Part shown: piece after piece, positions 14,529 to 25,600 of the stretch
Layout: each line of letters opens with the position of its first letter
Numbering within the stretch: the stretch's first letter is position 1
Source of the DNA: Riemerella anatipestifer
GTDB lineage: Bacteria; Bacteroidota; Bacteroidia; Flavobacteriales; Weeksellaceae
Length of the DNA stretch: 64,000 nucleotides
Direction: 5' to 3'
Assembly (NCBI RefSeq): GCF_035666175.1
Contig: NZ_CP142016.1
Span: forward strand, 1,116,001-1,180,000
Translations under genes and position numbers: made by a program
Notes under the pieces: model-generated
Database searches by the model: none
Told to the model about the DNA's origin: nothing
What the model saw: only the letters and a program-made list of their open reading frames with translations

Positions 14529-17471
14529 ATGAAAAAGAAACTACTAAATGCAGGAGCATTAGGTCTGTTTTTAGTGCTTGGAAATAATATACAAGCACAG
14601 GTAAAAGATAGCACAAAAACGAGAGCTATCGAAGAAGTAGTAATAGTAGCCTATGGTAAACAAAAATCCAAAGCTATAGTGGGCTCGGTATCCAGCGTAG
14701 GAAAAGAGGTCCTCTCTACACAACAAACAACTAATGTAGCTACTGCCATACAAGGTAGCGTACCTGGTGTTAATATCATTGGTTCGGCTGACCCTAGCGT
14801 ATCACCAACTATAAGAGTGAGAGGGATTGGCTCTATAAATGCAAGTTCAGACCCACTTATCATTGTAGATGGAGCTCAATATACGGGTAGCTTATCTAAT
14901 ATTTCACAAGAAGAAATAGAAAGCATCAGTGTTCTTAAAGACGGTTCTGCCACCTCTCTATATGGTTCTAGAGGTGCGAATGGTGTAGTTCTAATAACTA
15001 CCAAAAAGGGACGAAAAGGAAGACCAAGAGTAACTTTACAAACTTCTCTAGGATTTGCCTCTCCTGTAAACGAGTTTCATCCTCTTGTAGATAATACAAA
15101 ATACTTACAATACACTTGGGAGTCTCTAAGAAACACCTATGTATTTAAAGACAAACTATCTTACGCAGACGCAGGAGCTAAGGCCGCTTCTTTGATAATC
15201 CCTACATTGCAGTACAATCCATACAATGTTAAAAATCCTATAGATGCTAACGGAAACTTGGTAAGTGGAGCTCAATTACTATGGAATACCGATTGGGCAA
15301 GCCACTTAATAAACCGAAGTGCCGAAAGACAAGAAAGCACAGCTACTGTATCAGGAGGAACTGAACAAAGCACCTACTTCTTAAGTCTAAACTACTTAAA
15401 ACAAGAGAATTCTGTAAAGAATAGTAACTTCGAAAGAATTGCCACTAGATTGAATTTAGAATCTAAGGTACAACCTTGGCTTAGCGTAGGGCTTAATACT
15501 TCCTTTGTGTCTAATAGCAGAAATACACCTCCATTAGATGGTCCTCGCTATGGTTCTCCTATATCTAGTATATACACCATATCTTCTATCTATCCTCTTT
15601 ATCAAAGAGACGAAAATGGTAATCTAATATACGATGAAAACGGTAATCTTTCTTATGATTATGGAGCTGGTAGCCCTAGTACCATTAACTCTCAAAGACC
15701 TTTTACTAGAAACGCCAATCCTGTAGGTTCGTTGGTTTACAATAATTACCGATATGTTACCAATACACTTACCTTAAATGGGTTCGCAAAAATTGATTTC
15801 ACCAAAGACCTTTCATTCCGCTCTAATTATTCATTTGAACAAAACCAAAGGAATAATAAATCATTTGACAATGGGTTATATGGCGAATATGCTCCTCAAA
15901 GTGGTCTTATAGGATACAATAGAGATAATTTTTCTACTAGAAACTTTATTAACTCCCTAAACTACAACACTAGATTAGGAGAAGGGCACAACTTATCCGC
16001 AGACGCTATCGCAGAACTATTTGAAACAACTTATGATTTTATGTATGCTTCTGGTACAGGGCTATTCCCTGGCATCCAAGTTCTTGGTGGAGCCAATACT
16101 CCTAACAGTAGTAGCGGAAATATTCTAAAACAAAGACTAGTAGGCTTATTAGGAAGGGTAAACTACAACTATAAAGAAAAGTACTTTATAGAAGGTTCAT
16201 TCCGTAGAGATGGTTCTAGTGTATTTAGTAGAGATACCAGATGGGGGAATTTCTTTTCCGTTGGAGGAGCTTACATTGTGAGCGAAGAAAACTTTTTAAA
16301 AGGAAACAAAACTCTAAGTTTCCTAAAACTGAAGTCTTCCTACGGAGAACTGGGGAACAATAACTTCAATGTAGCAAAGTACTCTAACGTAATAGAGTAC
16401 GATTTCTTCCCTTACCTAGCTTCGTACAGTACAGGATATTCTGTGGGAGATAAGATAGGGATACTACTTTCATCTCCAAAAGATGCCAATATAAAGTGGG
16501 AAAAAACTGCATCTTTTAATGCAGGGATAGAGTTAGGCTTATTCCAAAACCGAGTGAACATCAATGTAGATTATTACGACAAGCACTCCGTAGATTTAAT
16601 AGGTCCTCTTGTAACAGCAGGTTCCACAGGAGCTACTTCTATAACTTCCAATATCGGAAAGCTAAAAAATTACGGTTGGGAATTTGCCATCAATACTAAA
16701 AACATCAGAACCGAAAACTTCAGATGGGACACTGGACTCAATTTCTCGTTTGATAGAAATAAAATCTTAGCTTTAAGTAATGATGACAAACCTCAGCTTA
16801 AAGATACTAAAAGATGGGAAGTCGGGAAATCTCTTTTTGAGTTTTATATGAGAGAATACGCAGGTGTAAACCCTGATAATGGAAATCCTCTGTGGTACAA
16901 AGATGTTACTGATGCTAATGGCAACATAACCAAAGTAACTACAGAAAAATATTCAGATGCTAGTCTCTATTATCTGAATAAGAGTTCAATCCCTTGGGTA
17001 GTAGGTGGTTTTAATAACTATTTTAAATACAAAAACTTTGACCTCAACGCTCTAATAAACTTTAGCTTCGGAAGCTACCTATACGACGACTCTTACGCAA
17101 GACTAATGAGCGGAAACTTTAACGGAAATTCCAAAAGCGTTGATTTAGAAAGAAGATGGCAAAAACCTGGTGATATTACAGATGTTCCTAGGCTAAGTTC
17201 CACTTCATTAGAAGAGAGCAGTTTGTCATCTCGTTTCTTATTCAAGAATGATTATGTAAGGCTAAAAGCTCTTAATATAGGTTATAATTTTGATAAACAA
17301 GATATTGAAAAAATAGGATTGAAAAATTTAAGACTATTCTTACAAGCAGACAACCTGTTTACTTGGCAAACGAGCAAAAACATAGACCCAGAACAAGCCT
17401 TAAGTGGTCTGACATACGACAGAGCTTTTAGTCTTAAAACAATTTCTTTCGGTCTTAAATTAGAACTTTAA
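14529..17471 (+). CDS. SusC/RagA family TonB-linked outer membrane protein
   Basis: 980 residues with a signal peptide ending near residue 23 (NNIQAQ). A TonB-box-like EEVVIVAYG at about 35-43 leads directly into the plug domain (STQQTTNVATAIQGSVPGVNI, IRVRGIGSIN, VLKDGSATSLYGSRGANGVVLITTKKG). The rest is the 22-strand barrel, ending in the aromatic-rich FSLKTISFGLKLEL. The CarboxypepD_reg-like domain found at the N-terminus of most SusC proteins is absent. With the SusD lipoprotein it should import oligomers such as glycans or peptides. No carbohydrate-active enzyme is nearby, and an Lrp-type regulator is, so a peptide substrate is conceivable but unproven. Confidence 0.96.
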   Translation: MKKKLLNAGALGLFLVLGNNIQAQVKDSTKTRAIEEVVIVAYGKQKSKAIVGSVSSVGKEVLSTQQTTNVATAIQGSVPGVNIIGSADPSVSPTIRVRGIGSINASSDPLIIVDGAQYTGSLSNISQEEIESISVLKDGSATSLYGSRGANGVVLITTKKGRKGRPRVTLQTSLGFASPVNEFHPLVDNTKYLQYTWESLRNTYVFKDKLSYADAGAKAASLIIPTLQYNPYNVKNPIDANGNLVSGAQLLWNTDWASHLINRSAERQESTATVSGGTEQSTYFLSLNYLKQENSVKNSNFERIATRLNLESKVQPWLSVGLNTSFVSNSRNTPPLDGPRYGSPISSIYTISSIYPLYQRDENGNLIYDENGNLSYDYGAGSPSTINSQRPFTRNANPVGSLVYNNYRYVTNTLTLNGFAKIDFTKDLSFRSNYSFEQNQRNNKSFDNGLYGEYAPQSGLIGYNRDNFSTRNFINSLNYNTRLGEGHNLSADAIAELFETTYDFMYASGTGLFPGIQVLGGANTPNSSSGNILKQRLVGLLGRVNYNYKEKYFIEGSFRRDGSSVFSRDTRWGNFFSVGGAYIVSEENFLKGNKTLSFLKLKSSYGELGNNNFNVAKYSNVIEYDFFPYLASYSTGYSVGDKIGILLSSPKDANIKWEKTASFNAGIELGLFQNRVNINVDYYDKHSVDLIGPLVTAGSTGATSITSNIGKLKNYGWEFAINTKNIRTENFRWDTGLNFSFDRNKILALSNDDKPQLKDTKRWEVGKSLFEFYMREYAGVNPDNGNPLWYKDVTDANGNITKVTTEKYSDASLYYLNKSSIPWVVGGFNNYFKYKNFDLNALINFSFGSYLYDDSYARLMSGNFNGNSKSVDLERRWQKPGDITDVPRLSSTSLEESSLSSRFLFKNDYVRLKALNIGYNFDKQDIEKIGLKNLRLFLQADNLFTWQTSKNIDPEQALSGLTYDRAFSLKTISFGLKLEL

Positions 17472-17483
17472 AAAAATAAAAAA

Positions 17484-18908
17484 ATGAATCTATACAAAAT
17501 AAAAACTATAGCTGTTGCAACTTTATTATTAGCCGCAACCTCTTGTCAAAGATATTTAGACGAACCTCAGCCCACAGACGAAATTAGTCTAAATTTAGCA
17601 TTCTCTAGCTTAGACAATGCAGAAGCCAGCCTTACGGGTATCACAAGATTATTAAGAAGTGATACTGATGTACTAGGGCAAAGCACAACCAACTTAGGAA
17701 GTGTCTATTTCGCTAGAACTGTAAGAGGAGAAGATTTTATCGTTCCCAACAGCTGGTACTCTACAGATTATCAAAACACATACAGACTATCCACATCGCG
17801 CAGAACCGCTTTTACATGGAATTATTTTTATAAAATTATCCGCCAGTGTAATGAGTTTATAACAGGGGTTAATCAAAGTGGTAACATTAGTGCGACACAA
17901 AAAAACTCTCTTATAGCTAGAGCTAAGGTGCTACGTGCATTAGCTTATTTTGAAGTTGTACAAGATTTTCAGCTAGGTTACAAAGTTGCTAAAAACCAAC
18001 CTGCAGTACCTATCTACGACAAATATACCAAAGATGCCAATCCTCTTAGTACAACAGAAGAGGTGTATAAATTTATTACTAACGACCTAGAAACTGCCAT
18101 ACCAGAGCTTTCTTATAGCAGAGCTTCAAAAGCTTTTGTTAATAAGCAAGTAGCCTACGCCATAGCTGCTAGAGTTTACCAAGTAAAAGAAGATTGGCAG
18201 AAAGCGGCAGAATATGCTAAACTAGCTTACGGAGGAGATGTTAATACCTCTCTTAACTCTGCAGAATATGCCGAAGGGTTTAAAAAACTAGACTCCCACG
18301 AATGGATATTGGGCTACGGACAACAAGTTGGACAGTCCATCTACTGGACTCAAGCCCCACACTCCTTCACGGATTTATCGCCAATCAATGATGGTTACAG
18401 CAATGTCTATGTAAGTAAATCTTTGTACGATTTGTTCTCTGATACTGATGTTAGAAAATTATTTGACGTAAACCCATCATCAAACAATTATACTAAATAC
18501 AGTACCTATAAATTTACATTCAACAAAGATACTTCAGCGTGTCCTTACATCAGAACTTCGGAAATGATTTTGATAGAAGCCGAAGCTAAATACAGACTAG
18601 GGCAAGAAAGCCAAGCTAAGGATTTACTATTCCAATTACAGCAAAACAGAGACCCTAAAGCCGTAAAATCTGCTAATACAGGAGAAGCTCTCTTTAATGA
18701 AATTCTTACGGAAAGAAGAAAGGAACTATACGGTGAAATAGGTGTAGAAGTCTATGATGCTAGAAGATTGTCTCTGCCTTTAAAAAGGTCTTCGTGGCAC
18801 CCTGTATCGCTATCTTTTGAGGCAAATGATAAGAAAATTATCTACCAGTATCCACAACAAGAGATAGACGCTAACCCTCATCTATCAACTAACATAAATA
18901 GTGATTGA
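17484..18908 (+). CDS. RagB/SusD family nutrient-binding lipoprotein
   Basis: 474 residues with a lipoprotein signal (LLLAATSCQRYLDEPQPTDE; lipid-bearing Cys at about 22). The SusD fold is shown by the N-terminal NLAFSSLDNAEASLTGI segment, TPR-like helices in the middle (LIARAKVLRALAYFEVVQDF, IAARVYQVKEDWQKAAEYA) and the C-terminal ILTERRKELYGEIGVEVYDARR block. It caps the SusC barrel 12 bp upstream and captures the substrate at the cell surface. A terminator follows the stop, so susC-susD is a two-gene unit. Confidence 0.95.
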   Translation: MNLYKIKTIAVATLLLAATSCQRYLDEPQPTDEISLNLAFSSLDNAEASLTGITRLLRSDTDVLGQSTTNLGSVYFARTVRGEDFIVPNSWYSTDYQNTYRLSTSRRTAFTWNYFYKIIRQCNEFITGVNQSGNISATQKNSLIARAKVLRALAYFEVVQDFQLGYKVAKNQPAVPIYDKYTKDANPLSTTEEVYKFITNDLETAIPELSYSRASKAFVNKQVAYAIAARVYQVKEDWQKAAEYAKLAYGGDVNTSLNSAEYAEGFKKLDSHEWILGYGQQVGQSIYWTQAPHSFTDLSPINDGYSNVYVSKSLYDLFSDTDVRKLFDVNPSSNNYTKYSTYKFTFNKDTSACPYIRTSEMILIEAEAKYRLGQESQAKDLLFQLQQNRDPKAVKSANTGEALFNEILTERRKELYGEIGVEVYDARRLSLPLKRSSWHPVSLSFEANDKKIIYQYPQQEIDANPHLSTNINSD

Positions 18909-18955
18909 GAAAACTAAAAAAGAATAAGTTTTTCATTTTTCTTCATATTAACCCG

Positions 18956-18994
18956 AAATCGGAGAGTTCTTAACAGGCTCTCTGATTTTTTTTA
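18956..18994 (+). terminator. Terminator of susCD
   Basis: AAATCGGAGAG pairs with CTCTCTGATTT (11 bp, one G-U) around an 11-base loop, followed by a run of T residues. Confidence 0.85.
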
Positions 18995-19105
18995 TATCTA
19001 ATTTTAATTTATACTCACAAAGTAGATTTTGCTCTTTTTGACAACAAAAACAAAGGTTTAATCCTAAAAAAACTTTAATTTAGCCACTTCAAATACTAGC
19101 AATAT

Positions 19106-19690
19106 ATGATTTATTCTCTCAGAGGTATCGTTCAGGAACTTAGTCCAACCCATTTAATTATAGAAGTTGGTGGTGTGGGTTATTATATAAACATAAGCAT
19201 CAACAGTTCCAAATGTTTCTCTATCGGGAAAGAAGCCTTAATCTATACACAGCAAATTATCAGGGAAGATGCCCATTTACTATACGGCTTTTCGGAACTC
19301 AAAGAGAAAGAAATGTTCAACCTACTTATTTCCGTAAATGGTGTAGGACCTACCTCCGCTATGATTATGCTTTCCTCATTAGAACTGAAGGATATAGCAC
19401 AAGCCATACTCTCTAGCAATAGTGTTGTATTACAAAAAGTAAAAGGCATCGGAACTAAAACTGCACAACGAATTATCATTGATTTAAAAGATAAAGTATT
19501 GCATTTTGGAGCAGACGAATCTGATATTTCTACCTTCGTTAATAATAAAGTAAAGGAAGAATCGTTATCTGCGTTAGAAGTTTTAGGAATTCCTAAAAAA
19601 ATGTCAGAAAAGTTAGCCGACAAAATTTTGAAACAAAATCCAGAAATTCAAACGGAAGATTTAGTAAAACAAATTTTGAAAAATATTTAA
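19106..19690 (+). CDS. ruvA: Holliday junction branch migration protein RuvA
   Basis: 194 residues. RuvA binds four-way junctions and targets the RuvB helicase. Domain I (OB fold: MIYSLRGIVQELSPTHLIIEVGGVGYYI), domain II with two helix-hairpin-helix motifs (LLISVNGVGPTSAM and LQKVKGIGTKTAQRIIIDLKDK), and the C-terminal RuvB-binding domain III are all present. sprA begins 5 bp after its stop, an arrangement common in flavobacteria. Confidence 0.97.
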   Translation: MIYSLRGIVQELSPTHLIIEVGGVGYYINISINSSKCFSIGKEALIYTQQIIREDAHLLYGFSELKEKEMFNLLISVNGVGPTSAMIMLSSLELKDIAQAILSSNSVVLQKVKGIGTKTAQRIIIDLKDKVLHFGADESDISTFVNNKVKEESLSALEVLGIPKKMSEKLADKILKQNPEIQTEDLVKQILKNI

Positions 19691-19695
19691 AATAA

Positions 19696-22600
19696 GTGAA
19701 GCCACATCATCATAATTACACCATACATAAATTATTATGGGTTTTAGGGTTTGTATTTTTTAGTAACCTTACCTACTCCCAAACAGAAAAAGACACTCCA
19801 AATTCTCAACCTCAACTTAGTCTTCCAAATCCTGTTCGATATGAGGCTTTTTACGATGTAAAAGAAGGCGTTTATTTCCTTTATCCTAAGATAGGAAACG
19901 TGGTTACAGGCACACCTATCGTAATGACTCCTTCGGAATATGGTGCTTATGTAAAATCTATTGGACTAAGAAATTACTACCAAGAAAAATCACTCCAATA
20001 CGATTTGGCTAATAATCTAAAAGAGCCAAAAGATGCAGAGAAAAAAAGACTTCTTCCTAGCATCAACATAAAGAACAAATTATTTGAAACTATTTTTGGA
20101 GGTAATAAAATAGAGCTTATCCCACAGGGGTTTGCTTCTTTTGATTTAGGTGGACTTTACCAAAGAATTGACAACCCGCTTATTTTACCACAAAACAGAA
20201 AGAATTTTGCATTTAATATTCAGCAGAGAATCCAGTTAGGCATACTCGGTAAGGTGGGCGAAAACTTACAACTAAAAGCCAACTACGACACCCAAAGTGG
20301 TTTCGCTTTTGAAAATAGACTTAATCTAGCATGGCGTGCAAAGGGTACTTGGAAAGACCTGCAATCCAAAACATTAGGAGAAAGCAAAAGAACAGGTGAG
20401 GATAAAATCATCAAGAATGTAGAATTTGGTAATGTTAATATGCCTCTATCTACCAGTCTTATGCGAGGCTCACAATCGTTATTTGGTTTAAAAACTGAAT
20501 TTCAGTTGGGTAAAACTTATGGTACATTAGTTCTTTCTCAACAACAAGGTGAAGCAAGAACTGTAGTGGCACAAGGTGGAGGTGTACTCAATACCTTTAA
20601 AATAAATGCCATAGACTACGAAGACAATCAGCATTATTATTTAGGGCAATATTTCTTCCAAAACTACGACAATGCCTTAGCGAATTATCCTCAAATCAAT
20701 TCCAAAATCAATATTACGCGTATAGAAGTTTGGGTTCTTGACCAAACAGCGAGTAACCTACAAAATCAAAAAAGTATAGTAGCTGTAAGAGATTTAGGGG
20801 AAGGTTCTGCACAATATCCAAATAACACACAAAACAATCTCTACCAAAGCATTAGTGCTTTAGTTGGTATCAGAGATGCTAATACAGCTTATTCTACTAT
20901 CAATCAGCAATCGTTTCCGAACGCTTCAGGTACTCCTGAAACTTATACCGATGGAGAGCAATTTATCTTTAACCGAAGAGCAAGAAGACTTAATCAAAAC
21001 GAGTTCACATTTCACCCACAGCTAGGATATATATCATTAAACCAAAGACTTACCGACAATCAACTCTTAGCAGTATCTTACTCTTACACCGTTAATGGTT
21101 CTAACCAAGTTTACAAAGTGGGAGAATTTTCAGAGGAAAGTTCGGTTCTTGTAACCAAATTACTAAAGCCTAATGTTTTAGTAAAAACCACTTCTCCTAT
21201 GTGGAACTTGATGATGAAAAACATCTATAGCCTTAATGCTAATGGGGTAACTTCGGACAAGTTCTTCCTCAATGTGTATTATAGAGACCCTAAAAATGGT
21301 AAAGTTAACTATCTACCTAATACACCCGTACAAGATATCAACCTTTTAAAACTCCTAAACTGGGATAGACTTAATCTCAATAATGATTTACAATCTAACG
21401 GAAGTACTTTAGGAGACGGTTTATTTGACTTTGTCAATGGGATTACCATAGACCCAGCCAATGGAAAACTTATCTTTACCAAAGCTCAGCCTTTTGGTAA
21501 TTTTATGGCAAGTACCTTAGGTAGTAACGACCCTCAATTTGTATTCTCGGAGCTTTACCAACAACAAAAGCAAGTAGCTACACAAAGTCCTCTAGCACAA
21601 AGATATACCATAGAAGGACGCTACCAAGGCGGACAAGGACAAGGCATTTCTCTAGGTGCAATAAATGTACCTAAAGGCTCCGTGCGAGTAACTGCCAACG
21701 GAGCTCAACTTACAGAGGGAGTGGACTATACCGTAGATTATATGCTAGGGCAAGTAACTATCATCAACGAAGCTCTTAAACAATCTGGACAAGCCATCAA
21801 TATCTCTTTAGAAAACCAAATGACCTTTAATACCCAAAGACGAAGATTTTGGGGATTGAATTTGGAAAGAAAAATCAGTGATAAATTTATCATTGGAGCT
21901 ACTGCGATGAATTATGCCGAAAGACCTCTTACCCAAAAAGTTCAGATGGGGCAAGAAGCAGTTAATAACACAATGTTGGGTATGAATGTTATGTATAATA
22001 ACGAGTTACCTTTCCTTACAAGGCTTACCGATAAGATTCCGCTCATCAATACCGAAGCACCATCTCACCTTAATTTTAAAGCAGAAGCAGCGTATCTTAT
22101 CCCAGGACAAAATAAGGACATTAACGACCAAGCCTATGTAGATGATTTTGACCAAACCACCTCAAAAATATCACTGAAAGAACCTGCTCTTTGGGCTTTA
22201 GCATCTAAACCAGAGAAAAACCCTAATGATATTATATTCAAAAACTCAGCATTAGACAATGATGTTAAAAATGGATACGGTAGAGGGCTATTATCTTGGT
22301 ATTACATAGACCCTAGATTCTACGGTGTAGGAGGTAAAGCCCCTAATGGCATCACTGCTGATGCGTTGTCTAACCACGCCTCACGCCGTGTGAGAATGAA
22401 CGAACTTTACAACAGCAGAGATTTTGTTGCTGGTGACCAAACCTATACCAATACCTTAGATATTACCTACTACCCTACCGAAAGAGGGCCATACAATCTA
22501 AACTCAGCCAACGAGTCTACTGCGGAAAGATGGGCTGGTATGATGAGACCTATCTCTGTGTCTAACTTTACCAATGCCAATATTGAATACGTTGAATTTT

Positions 22601-25600
22601 GGCTAATGGATCCTTACGCTGATGGAAAAATGCTGGGTACTAATCCTAAATTATTACTACACTTAGGAAATGTTTCCGAAGATATACTGAAAGACGGTAA
22701 ACTGCAATACGAAAACGGATTGCCTACTCCAGAAACCCCTGCAAGAACCTCCGAAAGCAGCTGGGGGACTCAGCCAGAACAACAGCCTGTTCTATATGCC
22801 TTCTCATCAGAAGGGGCTAATAGAACGGCACAAGATGTAGGTTATGATGGTTTAGATAATGTTCAGGAAGCCACCAAATTTGGCACAACTTTTATCAATC
22901 CTGTGACTAATCTTACCGACCCTGCCGCAGACGACTTCGTGTTTTACCTTTCTACACAATTCCAAGGTGCTTTAGCCTCTTCGGTAGTAGAGCGTTATAG
23001 ATATTTCCGAAACCCAGACGGAAACTCCAAAGCCAACTCAATGGAGGTAGCCTCTCAAATACCCGATGCAGAAGACCTCAATGGCGATTTTAATCTAGAT
23101 CAAAGCGAAAGTTATAACCAATACACCATCAATTTAGATAAAGCTAATTTAGTTTTAGGAAAAAACTTTATCGTAGATGAAAAGGAAACCGAAGCCAAGT
23201 TCCAAAATGGACAAACTAGTAGAAGTAAATGGTTTTTATTCCGTATTCCTGTTAAACAGTTTGATGCTGATGCTGGGGAAGCTAGTGATGCTATCCTAAA
23301 TAATGTAAGGTTTGCGAGAATGATTTTTAAAGGGTTTGACGAAACCTCAACACTAAGATTTGGTACTTTTGATTTAGTAAGATCAGACTGGAGAAAATTC
23401 ACTAAAAACATTGCAGTTATCAACGAATCTGAGGAAGGCAACTACAACATAGATAACTCTAACTTTGATGTAGGAAGTGTTAATTTAGAAGAAAACTCAA
23501 AAGGTACTCCACCTTATGTTATTCCTCCTGGCATAAACAGGCAGGTACTAAGTGGAACTACTGGAGCACAAAGACAAAATGAGGCTTCTCTTTACTTAAA
23601 GGCAACCAATCTTTCTAAAACATCACACGCTTCTAGAGGAGTGTTTAAGAATGTAGCGTTGGATATGCGTCGTTACGAAAAATTAGAACTTTTTGTACAC
23701 GCCGAAGACCTTAAAGATGTTACCTCTAACAGGCTAGACCGGAACGCCAAGTTCTTTATCCGTCTAGGAAGTGATGCCATAGACAACTATTACGAATACG
23801 AGTCTTCACTAAAATACACCGCTAAAAACGCAACCTCTCCACTAGACATTTGGCCAACTGAGAACACGATTAACTTTAATCTAAAAGAATTCATCAATGC
23901 CAAACTAAGAAGAGAAACCGCAGGGATAAGTCTAGACCAAAGATATAAAGACCAAGAGTATGGTGATAGCCACAGAGCTATATTTACCAAAGGGCGCCCT
24001 AGTTTGGGTAACATTTCTACCATCGTGATTGGGGTAAGAAATACAGGTTCTGATTCTAAAGATTTAGTACTTTGGGTAAACGAAATTCGTCTTTCTGGAA
24101 TAGAAAACAAAGGAGGCTATGCAGCCAATGCTAACCTCAATTTTAACTTAGGAGATTTTGCTAATGTAAATGCCAACGCTGCTATCTCTACCATAGGATT
24201 TGGTTCTATAGACCAAAAACCTACCGAAAGACAGCAAACACAAAACACCGCATTTTCCATCAACACGACAGTAAATGTGGATAAATTCCTTCCTGAAAAA
24301 GCAGGAATGAAAATCCCTGTTAACTACTCTTACACCCAAACTATTGAGGATCCTAAGTACAACCCACTTAATGACGATGTCCTCTTTAATGAAGATCCTA
24401 AAAAAGACCAACTTAAACAAGTGGTGAGAACTTACACTCAGCAAAGAAGTTTTGGCGTGGTGAATATGAGAAAAGAAAGGGTAAACTCCGAGAAGAAGCC
24501 TAAGTTCTACGATGTAGAGAACTTAGCTCTTACCGCTGTTTATCACGACGACTATTACAGAGACATCTACACCAAGAAAAACTACCGACAAAACTTAAAG
24601 GCTTATATAGACTACAACTATAACTTTAAACCTTGGGTAATAAAACCGTTCAACAAAGTTATAAGTGATACTGCCAAGATAGTTCCTTATGTAAAATGGA
24701 TTAAAGAGTTCAATATCAACCCTATCCCAACTCGTTTTTCTTTCAGAACAGAACTAGATAGAAATTATAGCGAACTAGAGTTTAGAAATATTGAAGCCCT
24801 ACTTAATGGGAATAGTTCTCAAAACTTTGATGTTCTTAAAAACAGAAATTTCTTCTTTGGTTGGCAGTATAACCTAGGATTTAATTTCACTAAGTCTTTC
24901 AAAGCCGAAATATTCTCTGCCACTAGAACTCTTAACGATGACTGGGCAGTAAATACTATGGACACCAGATCTATCTTCCAAAATCCGTTTAAAGTGGGAC
25001 GACCTGTACTCTATAACCACAGAATACAGTTTAATTACCGTTTGTCTTTTGAGCACTTCCCTTACCTAGATTTTGTGAATGCGGAGCTGGGCTATGGGTT
25101 GCAATACAACTGGAATGCAAGGTCTACCGTCCTCCTCAATAGTGCGAGTGGAAACTTAGGAAATGTAGCTCAAAACACCAATAATAAGGTAGCCACTGCT
25201 TCGTTGGATATTCCTCTGTTATTAGGAAAATTTAAATACTTTAGAAAGTTAGACTCTATCCGACAAGGAAGAAACAGAGAAATAGACTCGCTTAATCAGG
25301 TTTATGAAAAGGCTTTTGCTAATGAAAATAGCCGTAAGAGATTTAAGTTTAAGTCTTATAGATTTAAAAATCAATTATCTTTAACTCAGAAAGTAATGTC
25401 GGCTTTAACTTCCATTAAGCAAGCTAACCTTAATTTTAATGAAAATAACGGAACCGTACTTCCTGGGATACTTTCAGAACCGAACTTTTTCGGTATAGGA
25501 CGAAGAGGATTTGGAGGTCCTACCAGTGGTTTCCTACTAGGCTCTCAGGCTGACATTAGAAGACTTGCCGTAGAAAATAACTGGGTTACTCAGTCAGAGT

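Noticed and set aside
23112-24444. Minus-strand ORFs of about 100 codons inside sprA
   Set aside because: Antisense shadows in a long conserved gene; composition follows the sense strand.
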